This document shows, piece by piece, positions 1 to 9,456 of a DNA stretch of 64,000 bases. Position numbers and translations under genes: made by a program. Source of the DNA: an uncultured Muribaculaceae bacterium (GTDB lineage Bacteria > Bacteroidota > Bacteroidia > Bacteroidales > Muribaculaceae); the NCBI GenBank assembly GCA_910579035.1, contig CAJTSR010000001.1, forward strand, positions 62,001 to 126,000, read 5' to 3'. How positions within the stretch are numbered: the first letter of the stretch is position 1; each line of letters opens with the position of its first letter. Under the pieces are notes generated by a model, which saw nothing but the letters and a program-made list of their open reading frames with translations, searched no databases and was not told the DNA's origin.

Positions 1-242
1 ACTCCGACGACACCGGCGACGGCCTCTATGCCGACCGCCTCACCGCCGACCGCGCCAATACCGTCGACGATTATTTCTACCGCGCACTCGGCGAACAGGA
101 TTCCGGCATCATACCCTACGGCCTCGGCGGCGACGAGCCTCTGATGCCGAACCACGGTATAGAGAACCGAGCCATGAACAGGCGTGTGGAAATATACTTC
201 GTACCTACCCGAGCCTTTATAGACAAAGCAAAAAACCGCTGA
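1..242 (+). CDS. OmpA-family C-terminal domain protein (3' end only)
   Basis: Only the last 79 codons are present, read from base 3, so the start lies outside the window. The tail contains an asparagine/arginine-rich NRAMNRRVEIYFVP stretch. It matches the end of the OmpA/Pal peptidoglycan-binding domain, where the NRRVE motif is a hallmark. In that family the domain binds diaminopimelate in peptidoglycan and anchors the outer membrane. The stop codon TGA overlaps the dnaB ATG (TGATG at 240-244), so the two genes are probably translated together. The assignment rests on this short motif only; N-terminal domains are unknown. Confidence 0.65.
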   Translation, partial: SDDTGDGLYADRLTADRANTVDDYFYRALGEQDSGIIPYGLGGDEPLMPNHGIENRAMNRRVEIYFVPTRAFIDKAKNR

Positions 243-1825
243 TGGATTCCAACAATAGTTTCCAAAACAGAGCAAAACCGTTCAAAAAAACTCCCGCAGT
301 GCCCGAAGACCCGCTCGGACGGCTCGTGCCTCGTGCTGTCGAGATTGAGGCAGCGGTACTCGGCGCGCTTATGATAGAGAAAGACGCATACACCACCGTG
401 TGCGACCTTCTCAAGCCCGAATGCTTCTACGAGCCTCGCCACGTGCTCATATACGAGGCTATCCAGACACTCGGCTTCGAGCAGAAGCCTATCGACATGA
501 TGACGGTGGTAAACCAGCTCCGCCAGTCAGGCACACTGGAGCAGGCCGGCGGCGCAGCCTTCGTGGTAGGGCTTACATCGAACGTGGCATCGGCGGCACA
601 CGCCGAGTTCCACGCCCGCATAGTGGCTCAGAAGCACCTTGCCCGCGAGCTGATAACCTTTGCCTCGACAGTGGAGAACTCCGCTTTCGACGAAAGCAAC
701 GACGTCGACGACATTCTTCAGGAGGCCGAAAAACATCTTTTCGAGCTATCTCAGCGCAACGTGAAAAAAGATGTAACCCAGATCGACCCCGTTATCACCA
801 AGGCCATCGACCAGATGCAGCTCGCATCGAAACGCGAGTCGGGTCTGAGCGGACTCAGCAGCGGCTTCCGCGAACTCGACAAATACACGTCGGGCTGGCA
901 GAACTCCGACCTCATCATTATCGCGGCGCGTCCTGCGATGGGCAAGACGGCCTTCGTGCTGTCGATGGCGCTCAACATAGCCCTCCACAACAACCCCATC
1001 GCGGTATTCTCGCTCGAAATGAGCGAGCTGCAGCTCGTAAACCGTCTTATATCCAACGTGTGCGAAATCGGTGGCGAAAAAATCAAGAGCGGCAACCTCT
1101 CCCAGCTCGAATGGAACCAGCTCCTCCACCGCATACAGAAACTTCAGGGCCTGCCGCTCTTTGTCGACGACACCTCGGCGCTCTCTATTATGGAACTCCG
1201 CACCAAGGCACGGCGCCTTGTGCGCGAGCACCAGGTAAAGATGATAATAATCGACTACCTCCAGCTTATGACCGCCGGCATGAAGCTCGGCTCCCGCGAA
1301 CAGGAGGTAAGTACCATATCACGCTCGCTCAAGCAGCTGGCCAAAGAACTCGACATACCGATTGTGGCCCTATCGCAGCTCAACCGTAAACTCGAAGACC
1401 GAGGCAACAAGGACAAGCGCCCGCAGCTCTCCGACCTTCGCGAATCAGGAGCCATAGAGCAGGACGCCGACATTGTATGTTTCATACACAGACCCGAATA
1501 CTACGCCCACAGCTCCACCGACGAGAACGGCAACGACATACGCGGCAAAGCCGAGTTCATACTCGCCAAGCACCGAAGCGGTTCGGTCGGCACCGTCGAC
1601 CTTCGCTTCCGCAATGAGTACGTGCGCTTCGAGAACTGGGAGCCCAACACCGATGAAACAGCCTTCGGCTTCCGCGCGGCAAGCGACAATGCCGACACGG
1701 CTGTGGCCGTACCCGACGCCAAGGCAGCCGCAGCCGATGCCGCAGCCCTCGGCCTCGCATCGACCGCCTCCGGCCCCAACACCTCGTTCCTCTCCCCCGC
1801 CGGCGCCGACGAAGCCCCCTTCTGA
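242..1825 (+). CDS. dnaB: replicative DNA helicase DnaB
   Basis: This 527-residue protein is the hexameric helicase that unwinds the fork and recruits primase. It has the N-terminal DnaB helical domain (residues ~25-130, beginning PRAVEIEAAVLGALM), a linker, and a RecA-like ATPase domain from ~195. A Walker A loop (ARPAMGKTAF, ~residue 225) and a Walker B strand (MIIIDYLQL, ~335) are visible. The DnaB motif RESGAIEQDADIVCFIHRP follows near residue 400. No intein interrupts it. The last ~60 residues are an alanine-rich tail beyond the conserved domain. Its start overlaps the stop of the preceding OmpA-type gene. Confidence 0.97.
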   Translation: MDSNNSFQNRAKPFKKTPAVPEDPLGRLVPRAVEIEAAVLGALMIEKDAYTTVCDLLKPECFYEPRHVLIYEAIQTLGFEQKPIDMMTVVNQLRQSGTLEQAGGAAFVVGLTSNVASAAHAEFHARIVAQKHLARELITFASTVENSAFDESNDVDDILQEAEKHLFELSQRNVKKDVTQIDPVITKAIDQMQLASKRESGLSGLSSGFRELDKYTSGWQNSDLIIIAARPAMGKTAFVLSMALNIALHNNPIAVFSLEMSELQLVNRLISNVCEIGGEKIKSGNLSQLEWNQLLHRIQKLQGLPLFVDDTSALSIMELRTKARRLVREHQVKMIIIDYLQLMTAGMKLGSREQEVSTISRSLKQLAKELDIPIVALSQLNRKLEDRGNKDKRPQLSDLRESGAIEQDADIVCFIHRPEYYAHSSTDENGNDIRGKAEFILAKHRSGSVGTVDLRFRNEYVRFENWEPNTDETAFGFRAASDNADTAVAVPDAKAAAADAAALGLASTASGPNTSFLSPAGADEAPF

Positions 1826-1885
1826 CAACCCACGCCCTACTATTGCCTCATAGCATAATTAGGAATCAGATTACTTGAGTTCCCA

Positions 1886-1918
1886 TTTGCCGTTTCTCGC
1901 TTCTTAGATTAAATTGTG
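1886..1918 (+). promoter_or_regulatory. possible Bacteroidota promoter for the 1963 gene
   Basis: TTTG at 1886-1889 is followed after exactly 20 bases by TAAATTGTG (1910-1918). That is one mismatch from TAnnTTTG. The predicted transcription start lies about 40 bases before the ATG at 1963. Confidence 0.4.
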
Positions 1919-1962
1919 CTTATGGAAACTTAAACGCCTCATAAGGTTAAATAATACTTCTT

Positions 1963-2469
1963 ATGAAAAAAATTCTATTCGTTCTTGTATTTGTTCTTTT
2001 CGCCATTTCAATACGGGCACAATCTCAAGACCAACTACCCCAAGATCAACAAGTAGAGCTCCAATCCCTTATTCAGAAAGTTGACTCCCTCGAGCACGAA
2101 TTATCATATATAAAGTTGACTTACGAACTATATACGCTCAATTCAGACATAAAAATGTTTGCAAATGAGGCTTACACGAAATCCATCGCTATACAATTAA
2201 ATTTATATAATCGGAATTTTGATTCCAAATTAGGCAAATCATATCAACAAGAATATGAATCGTGCGTAGATCGAAAACAGTCCATTTTTCGATTGATTGA
2301 AGCAAAGAAAGAATTCTTTACTCTTAAAGTTATAACATATCCTTATACCGAAAGTGAGCTGAGTACATTAATGGCTATTTATAATGCAACCGATGTTGCT
2401 TATAAGCATTTAGACAAGTCCTTAAATATGTTGAAAATTACAATCGACGCATATCAAGAATTAATGTAA
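1963..2469 (+). CDS. secreted coiled-coil protein of unknown function
   Basis: I do not recognise this 168-residue protein. It begins with a clear signal peptide (MKKILFVLVFVLFAISIRAQ), so it is probably periplasmic or outer-membrane associated. A glutamine-rich, helical, coiled-coil-like segment follows (QVELQSLIQKVDSLEHELSY), then further helix-prone sequence without cysteines or catalytic motifs. The gene is far more AT-rich than dnaB upstream or the gene at 2934, and it lies next to a gene fragment on the other strand. Both facts suggest acquired DNA. Its 3' end overlaps the fragment at 2438-2827 in convergent orientation. Confidence 0.6.
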   Translation: MKKILFVLVFVLFAISIRAQSQDQLPQDQQVELQSLIQKVDSLEHELSYIKLTYELYTLNSDIKMFANEAYTKSIAIQLNLYNRNFDSKLGKSYQQEYESCVDRKQSIFRLIEAKKEFFTLKVITYPYTESELSTLMAIYNATDVAYKHLDKSLNMLKITIDAYQELM

Positions 2470-2827
2470 ATATTTGAGCGGCTCCAAAGATTGAGCCAAA
2501 ACTACCTGCATTCTGGAAATCTATACTATTGTCATACACTCTTACCGTTGAATGTATCTCGCTAAAATAATCGGCGTGAGCGAGAAGATTAACAAGAGCT
2601 TCACGCACGCAGTATAACTGGGTGTTGTCGTCTGGCGCTATCCCATCGACTCTTGGCGAATAAGGGTTGTCAACCCTTGTCCTAAGTTTTTGTAAAATAA
2701 CTTTGTAATATTCCCAAATATTCTCCTGTTCCTGTAAACGAATATATATTAGGTTATCTAATACGAATTGCCTAAGATACGAAGTTCTTGCGAAATTATT
2801 TTGCATAATTTGCACTCGTTTCACCAA
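2438..2827 (-). pseudogene. fragment of an AlbA_2/ATPase-domain (Schlafen-like) protein
   Basis: The reading frame encodes 129 residues resembling only the C-terminal half of AlbA_2-type ATP-binding proteins. It holds REALVNLLAHADY, the family's helix with the REALxNxxxHxDY pattern, and then IDFQNAGSF, where intact members have an N-PG motif. The frame then runs into sequence antisense to the 1963 gene and stops. No N-terminal AlbA_2 domain is present; the best start is a TTG, and the frame stays open a little further upstream. The simplest reading is a remnant truncated at both ends, with one junction near 2490. An intact but different member of the same broad family lies at 40046. Confidence 0.6.
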
Positions 2828-2887
2828 TGCTAAGGCGCTGTGGCTGATTTTTGGCGGGAAGGGTGTGGATATGTCACGATTTTGAGC

Positions 2888-2896
2888 TAAATTTGC
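2888..2896 (+). promoter_or_regulatory. -7 box TAAATTTGC before the 2934 gene
   Basis: TAAATTTGC matches TAnnTTTG and lies 37 bases before the ATG at 2934. No good -33 TTTG sits at the standard distance, so this is a partial match. Confidence 0.45.
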
Positions 2897-2933
2897 AGCT
2901 TAATACAGAATATCCCAATCGCCAACAACCGTT

Positions 2934-3851
2934 ATGGAATCGAAACGCAGACCCTCGTGGATAATAATTGCGATAGCAGTTGCCGCCGCTCTTTTGGCCG
3001 GCGGACTTGTTTTCTGGGCTGTACGCTCAAGCCGCGCAGCCGACGCAGCCCGTGCCGAAATCGAACTCATGCAGCTCGATATGGCTCAGCGAGAGCTTGA
3101 AAGGGAGTATCAGGACCTCAACGACGAATTTGCACAGTTCGAGAACTCCCGCCAATACATCAAAGACGACTCCCTCAAACGCGAACTCAGCGACAAATAC
3201 GAGGCCGCACGCATACAGGTCGAGAAGTTGCAGCAGGAGCTGAAAAGCCAGAAACGCAAAAGCGCTGCCGAAATATCGAAACTGCGCAACGAAATCGACA
3301 CTCTCCGCGCCCTTCTCCGCCACTATGTGGAAGAAATAGACCGCCTCAACAAGGAAAACGAGGCGCTGCGAAGCGAAAACCGCGAGATAAAGGAGCGCAA
3401 CCAGCAGCTCAGCAGCCGCGTGAACGAAACAGCGCGCCAGAACGAGGTGCTCACAGAGCGTATGACTCTCGCCGAAAAGCTTAACGTTACCGGCCTTGCC
3501 CTGCAACCTCTCAACAAGAAAGGCAAGAACGAGAAAAAGGTAACAAAGGCCACCCAGCTGCGCATAACATTCACAATTCCGCAGAACAACTCGACCCCCG
3601 TGGGCGAAAAAACCATATACGCCCGCATAATATCGCCTTCCGGCCAACTTTTAGGCGGGGGCGGCAGCTTCGACTTCGAGGGCGGCTCAGTGCCCTGCTC
3701 TGCCAAGAAAACGATAGAGTACGAGGGCGAGGAAATAGCAGGCGTAACCATATTCTGGGACGTCAACACGCCGCTTATCGCCGGTGACTACACCGTGGAA
3801 CTGTTTGCCGACAATTTCCGCCTCGTGTCACGCTCCTTCAACCTGAAATAA
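2934..3851 (+). CDS. membrane-anchored coiled-coil protein with C-terminal beta domain
   Basis: This 305-residue protein has a single N-terminal membrane segment (residues ~8-28, WIIIAIAVAAALLAGGLVFW), then a long coiled coil (~35-175) dense in E, K, L, Q and R. A separate globular tail of ~100 residues is probably beta-rich and ends at FADNFRLVSRSFNLK. The build suggests a protein tethered to the inner membrane with its coil and tail in the periplasm. I do not recognise a named family. It is followed after 4 bases by the MgtC-like gene, so the two and the antiporter behind them probably form one transcript. Confidence 0.7.
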   Translation: MESKRRPSWIIIAIAVAAALLAGGLVFWAVRSSRAADAARAEIELMQLDMAQRELEREYQDLNDEFAQFENSRQYIKDDSLKRELSDKYEAARIQVEKLQQELKSQKRKSAAEISKLRNEIDTLRALLRHYVEEIDRLNKENEALRSENREIKERNQQLSSRVNETARQNEVLTERMTLAEKLNVTGLALQPLNKKGKNEKKVTKATQLRITFTIPQNNSTPVGEKTIYARIISPSGQLLGGGGSFDFEGGSVPCSAKKTIEYEGEEIAGVTIFWDVNTPLIAGDYTVELFADNFRLVSRSFNLK

Positions 3852-3855
3852 GGCC

Positions 3856-4578
3856 ATGGAGGTGCTCGCCGACCTCTACGACGCCATAAACTCCATCGAG
3901 GTAAACACCGTAGGGTCCATATACAAACTGATACTGAGCATGCTCCTTGGCGCTGTCGTAGGCTACGAGCGGCGCCGCAAGGGGCAGACAGCCGGAGTGC
4001 GCACATTCTCCCTCATATCCATGGGCGCCACACTGGCCATGCTGCTCTCGATATATGTGCCTCAGGAATATATGGGACTTAAAAACGGCGACCCCGGGCG
4101 CATTGCCGCGCAGGTAATAACGGGCATCGGCTTTCTCGGCGCCGGAGCCATAATCCAGATGAAAGGCTCTGTGCGCGGCCTCACCACGGCGGCAGGCATA
4201 TGGATGATGGCGATAATAGGCATGGCAGTAGGCCTTGGAATGTACCTGCTGTCGATATTCGCCTCCGCTCTGATACTTTTTATCCTCGTACAACTCGAAC
4301 GGATAGAGAAGCGCGTAAGCCGGGGGGCAGAGTCACGAATCATAAGGATAAGCCTCGGCACCATACTCCACGACATCGCCGAATATCGCAAAGTGCTCAA
4401 GCGCCACAACATACACCTGAGCAACTTCTATGTAGACTACGACTTCGAGGCAAACGAAACGAGGCTCAATCTGATAGTGCTCGTGCGCGAAACCACCAAT
4501 TATATCGACCTCTTCTCCCAGTTTGCCAAACTATATCCCACCAAGGCGATAAGCCTCGCCAACCAACTCAGCATATAG
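3856..4578 (+). CDS. MgtC/SapB family membrane protein
   Basis: The 240-residue product carries the MgtC signature: an N-terminal GAVVGYERRRKGQTAGVRTF segment, then the membrane helices with TGIGFLGAGAII and VRGLTTAAGIW. About four transmembrane helices span residues ~20-145. A ~90-residue soluble tail resembles the ACT-like C-terminal domain of longer MgtC proteins. Members influence Mg2+ adaptation and P-type ATPase or ATP synthase activity in other bacteria; the role here is not known. It sits 3 bases before the antiporter gene, so co-expression for ion homeostasis is likely. Confidence 0.88.
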   Translation: MEVLADLYDAINSIEVNTVGSIYKLILSMLLGAVVGYERRRKGQTAGVRTFSLISMGATLAMLLSIYVPQEYMGLKNGDPGRIAAQVITGIGFLGAGAIIQMKGSVRGLTTAAGIWMMAIIGMAVGLGMYLLSIFASALILFILVQLERIEKRVSRGAESRIIRISLGTILHDIAEYRKVLKRHNIHLSNFYVDYDFEANETRLNLIVLVRETTNYIDLFSQFAKLYPTKAISLANQLSI

Positions 4579-4581
4579 CCG

Positions 4582-6783
4582 ATGGACGTACAAGGACTCA
4601 TTTCCGACCTCGCTTTCATACTGCTCCTCGGAGCAGTGGTGACTGTCCTGTTCAAATGGATAAAACAGCCCGTGGTGCTTGGCTACATCGTGGCCGGATT
4701 TTTGGCGAGTCCTCACTTCGAGTACCTGCCCTCTGTCACAACGGAGGCCAATATCGACTTCTGGGCCCAGATAGGCATCGTGGTGCTGCTGTTCTCGCTC
4801 GGCCTCGAGTTCAGCTTCAGAAAGCTCATAAACTCAGGCGGCTCAGCCGTGGTGACAGCACTGATAATAGTCACAGGAATGATGTGCGCGGGCTTCGCCA
4901 TAGGCCATTTGCTCGATTTCAACAATATCAACAGCCTCTTTCTCGGCGGAATGCTCTCGATGTCGTCGACAACCATCATCATCAAGGCATTTACCGACAT
5001 GGGTCTGCGGCAGAAAAAGTTCGCCTCCCTCGTTTTGGCCGTGCTCATTGTGGAAGACCTCTTCGCCGTGCTTATGATGGTGCTGCTTTCGTCGATAGCC
5101 ATCAACAACAGCGTTGAAGGCGGCGAACTCCTCTACAGCATAGGCAAGCTTGTGTTCTTCCTCATAATATGGTTTTTGGTGGGAGTGTACGTGCTGCCGT
5201 CGCTGCTCAACCGCATACGCCGTTTCCTCAACTCCGAAACACTGCTGGTAGTGTCGATGGGGCTGTGCCTCGGCATGGCCGTATTCTCGGTATACTGCGG
5301 CTTCTCGCTCGCCTTGGGAGCGTTCGTTATGGGTTCCATACTTGCCGGAACGTCCTACGCCGAGCGCATAGAGCACGTCGTCACCCCGGTCAAAGACCTC
5401 TTCGGAGCCGTGTTTTTCATCTCTGTAGGCATGATGGTGCAGCCAGCGATACTCGTCAACTACCGGGGGCCGATACTGATTTTGTCCACAGTGGTAATCG
5501 TGGGAATGATAGTGTTCGGAACATTCGGAATGCTCGTCACCGGCCAGACCCTGCGCACAGCCATTCAATCGGGTTTCTCGCTTACCCAGATAGGTGAATT
5601 TGCATTCATCATAGCCACACTCGGCATGAGCCTCGGCGTGCTCGACACCACCATCTACCCCATCGTCGTGGCGGTATCGGTAATCACCACCTTCACCACG
5701 CCCTACTTCATCAAGATGTCGCTGCCTTTCTACGGCATTCTCGAGCGACACCTGCCGCGCCGCCTCCACTTCCTTATCGACCGCTATCAGAAGCAGGCCG
5801 ACCGTGGCGAAGCCGCCGGCAGACCGTGGAAAGAAGTGATGAAGCGCTACATCTGGCGCACAGTGCTGTACTCGATAGTGCTGTTGGCAATACTCATAGT
5901 ATCGCAAAGTTACCTGCTGCCCTACCTCTCGGAGTTTGCCGGACGGTGGAGCAAGCTGCTGTGCATGCTCGCCACCCTCGTGGTTATGGCACCATTCATC
6001 CTGGCTCTTATCATGCCCGTGCAGACCAAGACCGCCGCAGGCGAAGAAGCCGCCGGAGGCAATGTGCCACGCATAGTAATGACTATCTTCCGATTCCTGA
6101 TAGCGCTCTTCTTCGTGGCACGCGCAATCACCATAGCCTACTCCGCCCGCGCCGGCATGATAGCCATAGCCGGAGTGGCAATGCTGCTTGTATTCTACTT
6201 CTCGCGCAAGCTCAGGCTGAGCATGAACCGCATAGAAAGTAAATTTCTCGACAACCTCAACGAACGCGAACTGCGCCGCAGCGGCAAGAAAAACGCCGTG
6301 GTCAACGACCTGCATCAGGCATATATGACCGTCGGAGCCGACTGCGCCTTCGTGGGCGAACGGCTTATGGACTCCAACCTGCGAAACAAATACGGAGTCA
6401 ACATCGTAAGCATACAGCGCGGAGCCACATTCATACCCATACCCAACGGACGCACACGCGTATTCCCCGGCGATATCCTGGGAATAATCGGCACCGACGA
6501 CCAGCTCGAAAGGCTGCTGCCGGTAGTCGAATCGTCGGCCGAGGAAGAAGCCCCACGCACCGACCCCGCCGATATCAAGCTCATCAGCGTGCTACTCGGC
6601 CCGGACTCCCCCCTGCTGTCGCAGACACCGCGTTCGTCGGCACTGCGCGACACCTACGACGCCCTCGTGGTAGCCGTCGACCGTGGTGACACCCATATCG
6701 ACTCCCGACCCGACCTCGTGTTCGAGGAAGGCGACATAGTATGGCTCGTCGGCAACCCGGCCAAGATAGCCTCTTTAAAGTAG
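4582..6783 (+). CDS. monovalent cation:proton antiporter, CPA2/Kef type with TrkA-C-like tail
   Basis: This 733-residue protein begins with a CPA2 sodium/potassium-proton exchanger domain of about 12 helices (residues ~5-380). It contains the LLFSLGLEFSFRKL and LGAFVMGSILAGT segments typical of KefB/KefC relatives. A second group of about four helices follows (~430-540). The C-terminus (~580-733) holds two TrkA-C-like regulatory segments, the first with IPIPNGRTRVFPGDILGIIG and the second ending DLVFEEGDIVWLVG. It lacks the nucleotide-binding TrkA-N domain of classical KefB. It should exchange K+ or Na+ for protons across the inner membrane. Confidence 0.9.
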   Translation: MDVQGLISDLAFILLLGAVVTVLFKWIKQPVVLGYIVAGFLASPHFEYLPSVTTEANIDFWAQIGIVVLLFSLGLEFSFRKLINSGGSAVVTALIIVTGMMCAGFAIGHLLDFNNINSLFLGGMLSMSSTTIIIKAFTDMGLRQKKFASLVLAVLIVEDLFAVLMMVLLSSIAINNSVEGGELLYSIGKLVFFLIIWFLVGVYVLPSLLNRIRRFLNSETLLVVSMGLCLGMAVFSVYCGFSLALGAFVMGSILAGTSYAERIEHVVTPVKDLFGAVFFISVGMMVQPAILVNYRGPILILSTVVIVGMIVFGTFGMLVTGQTLRTAIQSGFSLTQIGEFAFIIATLGMSLGVLDTTIYPIVVAVSVITTFTTPYFIKMSLPFYGILERHLPRRLHFLIDRYQKQADRGEAAGRPWKEVMKRYIWRTVLYSIVLLAILIVSQSYLLPYLSEFAGRWSKLLCMLATLVVMAPFILALIMPVQTKTAAGEEAAGGNVPRIVMTIFRFLIALFFVARAITIAYSARAGMIAIAGVAMLLVFYFSRKLRLSMNRIESKFLDNLNERELRRSGKKNAVVNDLHQAYMTVGADCAFVGERLMDSNLRNKYGVNIVSIQRGATFIPIPNGRTRVFPGDILGIIGTDDQLERLLPVVESSAEEEAPRTDPADIKLISVLLGPDSPLLSQTPRSSALRDTYDALVVAVDRGDTHIDSRPDLVFEEGDIVWLVGNPAKIASLK

Positions 6784-6823
6784 AACAAAAACTCTTCGAT
6801 TATAACATATAAACCATACCCAT

Positions 6824-7990
6824 ATGAACAGCGGACGCTACGAACAACGCGGTGTTTCGGCCTCCAAGGAGGATGTGCACTCGGCTATAAAGAACATCGA
6901 CAAGGGCATCTTCCCCGGTGCTTTCTGTAAAATAATACCCGACTACCTCGGCGGAGATGCCGAATGGTGCAATATAATGCACGCCGACGGCGCCGGCACC
7001 AAGTCGGCTCTCGCATACGCCTACTGGCGCGAAACAGGCAATATGGACGTATGGAAAGGCATCGCGCAGGACTCCCTGATAATGAATATCGACGACCTCA
7101 TCTGCGTGGGCGCCACCGACAACATACTGCTGTCGTCGACCATCGGACGCAACAAGCGCCTGGTTCCCGGCGAGGTCATATCGGCCATAATCGGAGCCAC
7201 GGAAGAACTCGTGGAAGAGCTTCGCTCGATGGGTGTGAGCATACACCCCACCGGAGGAGAAACAGCCGACGTCGGCGACCTCGTGCGCACCATAATCGTG
7301 GACAGCACCGTGGCCTGCCGCATGCGCCGTGCCGACGTTATCGACAACGCCCGCATATCGGCCGGCGACCTCATCGTGGGCATGGCTTCCTACGGCAAAG
7401 CCGCTTACGAAAAAGAATACAACGGCGGAATGGGCAGTAACGGACTCACCTCGGCCCGCCACGACGTGTTCGGCCCGGCTGTAGCCGACAAATACCCCGA
7501 AACATTCGACCCCGGCCTTCCCCGCGAGCTGGTATACTGCGGCACCAAGGGACTTACCGACCCCGTGGAAGGCGCTCCCCTCGATGCCGGACGCCTCGTT
7601 CTCTCGCCCACACGAACATACGCCCCGGTGGTGAAAGCCGTCCTCTCCGAACTACGCCCGTCGATACACGGCATGGTGCACTGCTCGGGAGGCGCGCAGA
7701 CAAAGATTCTGAACTTTGTGGAAGGCAAACACGTTATTAAAGACAACTTATTCGACGTTCCCCCGCTTTTCGACCTCATACGCCGCGAATCGGGCACGGA
7801 TCCGCGCGAAATGTACAAGGTTTTCAATATGGGTCACCGTCTGGAAATGTACTGCGCACCCTCCGCAGCCCGGCAGATAATCGAAATCGCAGAAGGTTTC
7901 GGCATCGAGGCAAAGGTGATAGGACGCGTCGAGGAAGCTACGGCCAAGAAGCTCACTCTGGCCACGCCCTACGGCACCTTTACCTACTGA
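6824..7990 (+). CDS. purM: phosphoribosylformylglycinamidine cyclo-ligase (AIR synthase)
   Basis: The 388-residue protein is a PurM-type AIR synthase, which closes FGAM to aminoimidazole ribotide with ATP in purine synthesis. It starts with YEQRGVSASKEDV and carries the substrate/ATP-loop motif HADGAGTKSALAY (~residue 50). The NIDDLICVGATDNILLSSTIGRN and HPTGGETADVGDL segments of the family follow. The C-terminal AIRS_C domain follows, with YGKAAYEKEYNGGMGSNG. The form is longer than E. coli PurM but usual for Bacteroidales. It stands 40 bases after the antiporter stop; I see no strong promoter there. Confidence 0.93.
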   Translation: MNSGRYEQRGVSASKEDVHSAIKNIDKGIFPGAFCKIIPDYLGGDAEWCNIMHADGAGTKSALAYAYWRETGNMDVWKGIAQDSLIMNIDDLICVGATDNILLSSTIGRNKRLVPGEVISAIIGATEELVEELRSMGVSIHPTGGETADVGDLVRTIIVDSTVACRMRRADVIDNARISAGDLIVGMASYGKAAYEKEYNGGMGSNGLTSARHDVFGPAVADKYPETFDPGLPRELVYCGTKGLTDPVEGAPLDAGRLVLSPTRTYAPVVKAVLSELRPSIHGMVHCSGGAQTKILNFVEGKHVIKDNLFDVPPLFDLIRRESGTDPREMYKVFNMGHRLEMYCAPSAARQIIEIAEGFGIEAKVIGRVEEATAKKLTLATPYGTFTY

Positions 7991-8011
7991 ACGCCTATCT
8001 GAAACAAGCAC

Positions 8012-9412
8012 ATGAACTCCGGCAAGAAACTTACCCGCCGCATTATGCGCATAGCACTGCTGGGTATAACCATTATATCGCTCTCATCCTGCGGCAACAG
8101 CACAGGCGCTGTTGCCGCGAAAGCCGGAGAACACCCCCTCCCCGACACACTCAGGGTAGCCACGCTATACGGCCCGACATCGTACTTCCTCTATCGCGAC
8201 GAACCGATGGGCTACGACTATACGCTCGTCGACAGCCTCGCCCGCCAGAAAGGCATGGTGCTTGACCTCAAGGTTGCAAACAGCGTGTCGGCGGCTGTCG
8301 CCATGCTCGATTCCGGTCTGGTCGACCTTATAGCATACGAAGTGCCCATCACCGAGCACTACAAGAAGTACGTGCTGCCCTGCGGCCCGGAGAACTACAC
8401 CACCCAGGTGCTTGTGCAGCCAAAGCAGAAGGGGCGCCCGGTAGTCGAGGACGTGACAGAGCTTGTCGGGCGCGAGGTATACGTTGAGAAAGACAGCAAG
8501 TACCTCCGGCGCATGCAGCACCTCAACGACGAGATAGGCGGCGGCATCGACATTCGCGAAGTAGACGCCGACACACTGATAACGGAAGACCTCATACGCC
8601 TCGTTTCCGACGGCAAGATACCAATGACTGTCGTCGACAGCGACATCGCGCAGCTCAACAAGACGTATTACCCCGACCTCGACATCAGCATGGACGTAAG
8701 TTTTCCGCAACGGGCGTCGTGGGCCGTAGCTCCGGGCAAAGAATGGCTCGCCGACTCTGTGGACGCGTGGTTTGCCGGCGAATCGCCGCAACGAACCAAC
8801 GCCGACCTGCTCAAGCGCTACTTCGAGCAGACCAAGAGCCTGCCGACGGTTCCCTTCGACTTCTCAAAGGGCTACATATCGCGCTACGACAACATCTTCA
8901 AGAAGTACGCCCCGACAGTTGGCTGGGACTGGCGCCTTATGGCCGCACAGGCTTTCGTTGAAAGCAAGTTCAAGCCCAACGCCCGCTCGTGGGTGGGCGC
9001 GCGCGGCCTGATGCAGATTATGCCGAGCACGGCACGCGGCTACCGCACGAGCGTGTCGCAATTAGGCAATCCTGAAACAAGCGTGAAGGTGGCGTCGAAG
9101 CTCATCAACGACCTCGACAGCTATTTGGTGAAATATGTGCCGAACGACAAGGAACGGCTCAAATTCGTTATCGCCGCATACAATGTGGGCATAGCTCACG
9201 TGTACGACGCCATAGCTCTGGCAAAGAAATACAATCTCGACCCCCAGCGCTGGGACGGCAATGTGGAAAAGGCCATACTTATGAAGATGAATCCGAAGTA
9301 TTACAACGACCCTGTGACACGCTACGGATACTGCCGAGGAACCGAAACGGTGGCATACGTGAAACGCATCACCGACTTCTACGAACATGCCCGCCGCGAA
9401 ATCAGCGCCTGA
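8012..9412 (+). CDS. membrane-bound lytic transglycosylase, MltF type
   Basis: This 466-residue lipoprotein (lipobox SLSSCGNS, cysteine ~27) has an N-terminal solute-binding-protein domain (SBP_bac_3-like, ~45-270) and a C-terminal SLT lysozyme-like domain (~290-450). That is the MltF architecture. The catalytic glutamate is in AFVESKF (~residue 317), followed by the SLT motif GARGLMQIMPSTA and the AAYNVG motif. It should cleave the MurNAc-GlcNAc bond of peptidoglycan to 1,6-anhydro ends. It starts 21 bases after purM stops and is followed by a DUF3332 gene, so it is probably part of the same transcript. Confidence 0.92.
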   Translation: MNSGKKLTRRIMRIALLGITIISLSSCGNSTGAVAAKAGEHPLPDTLRVATLYGPTSYFLYRDEPMGYDYTLVDSLARQKGMVLDLKVANSVSAAVAMLDSGLVDLIAYEVPITEHYKKYVLPCGPENYTTQVLVQPKQKGRPVVEDVTELVGREVYVEKDSKYLRRMQHLNDEIGGGIDIREVDADTLITEDLIRLVSDGKIPMTVVDSDIAQLNKTYYPDLDISMDVSFPQRASWAVAPGKEWLADSVDAWFAGESPQRTNADLLKRYFEQTKSLPTVPFDFSKGYISRYDNIFKKYAPTVGWDWRLMAAQAFVESKFKPNARSWVGARGLMQIMPSTARGYRTSVSQLGNPETSVKVASKLINDLDSYLVKYVPNDKERLKFVIAAYNVGIAHVYDAIALAKKYNLDPQRWDGNVEKAILMKMNPKYYNDPVTRYGYCRGTETVAYVKRITDFYEHARREISA

Positions 9413-9456
9413 CTCTTAAAAATCACATCGAACACACTCATCAACTATATATCGAT

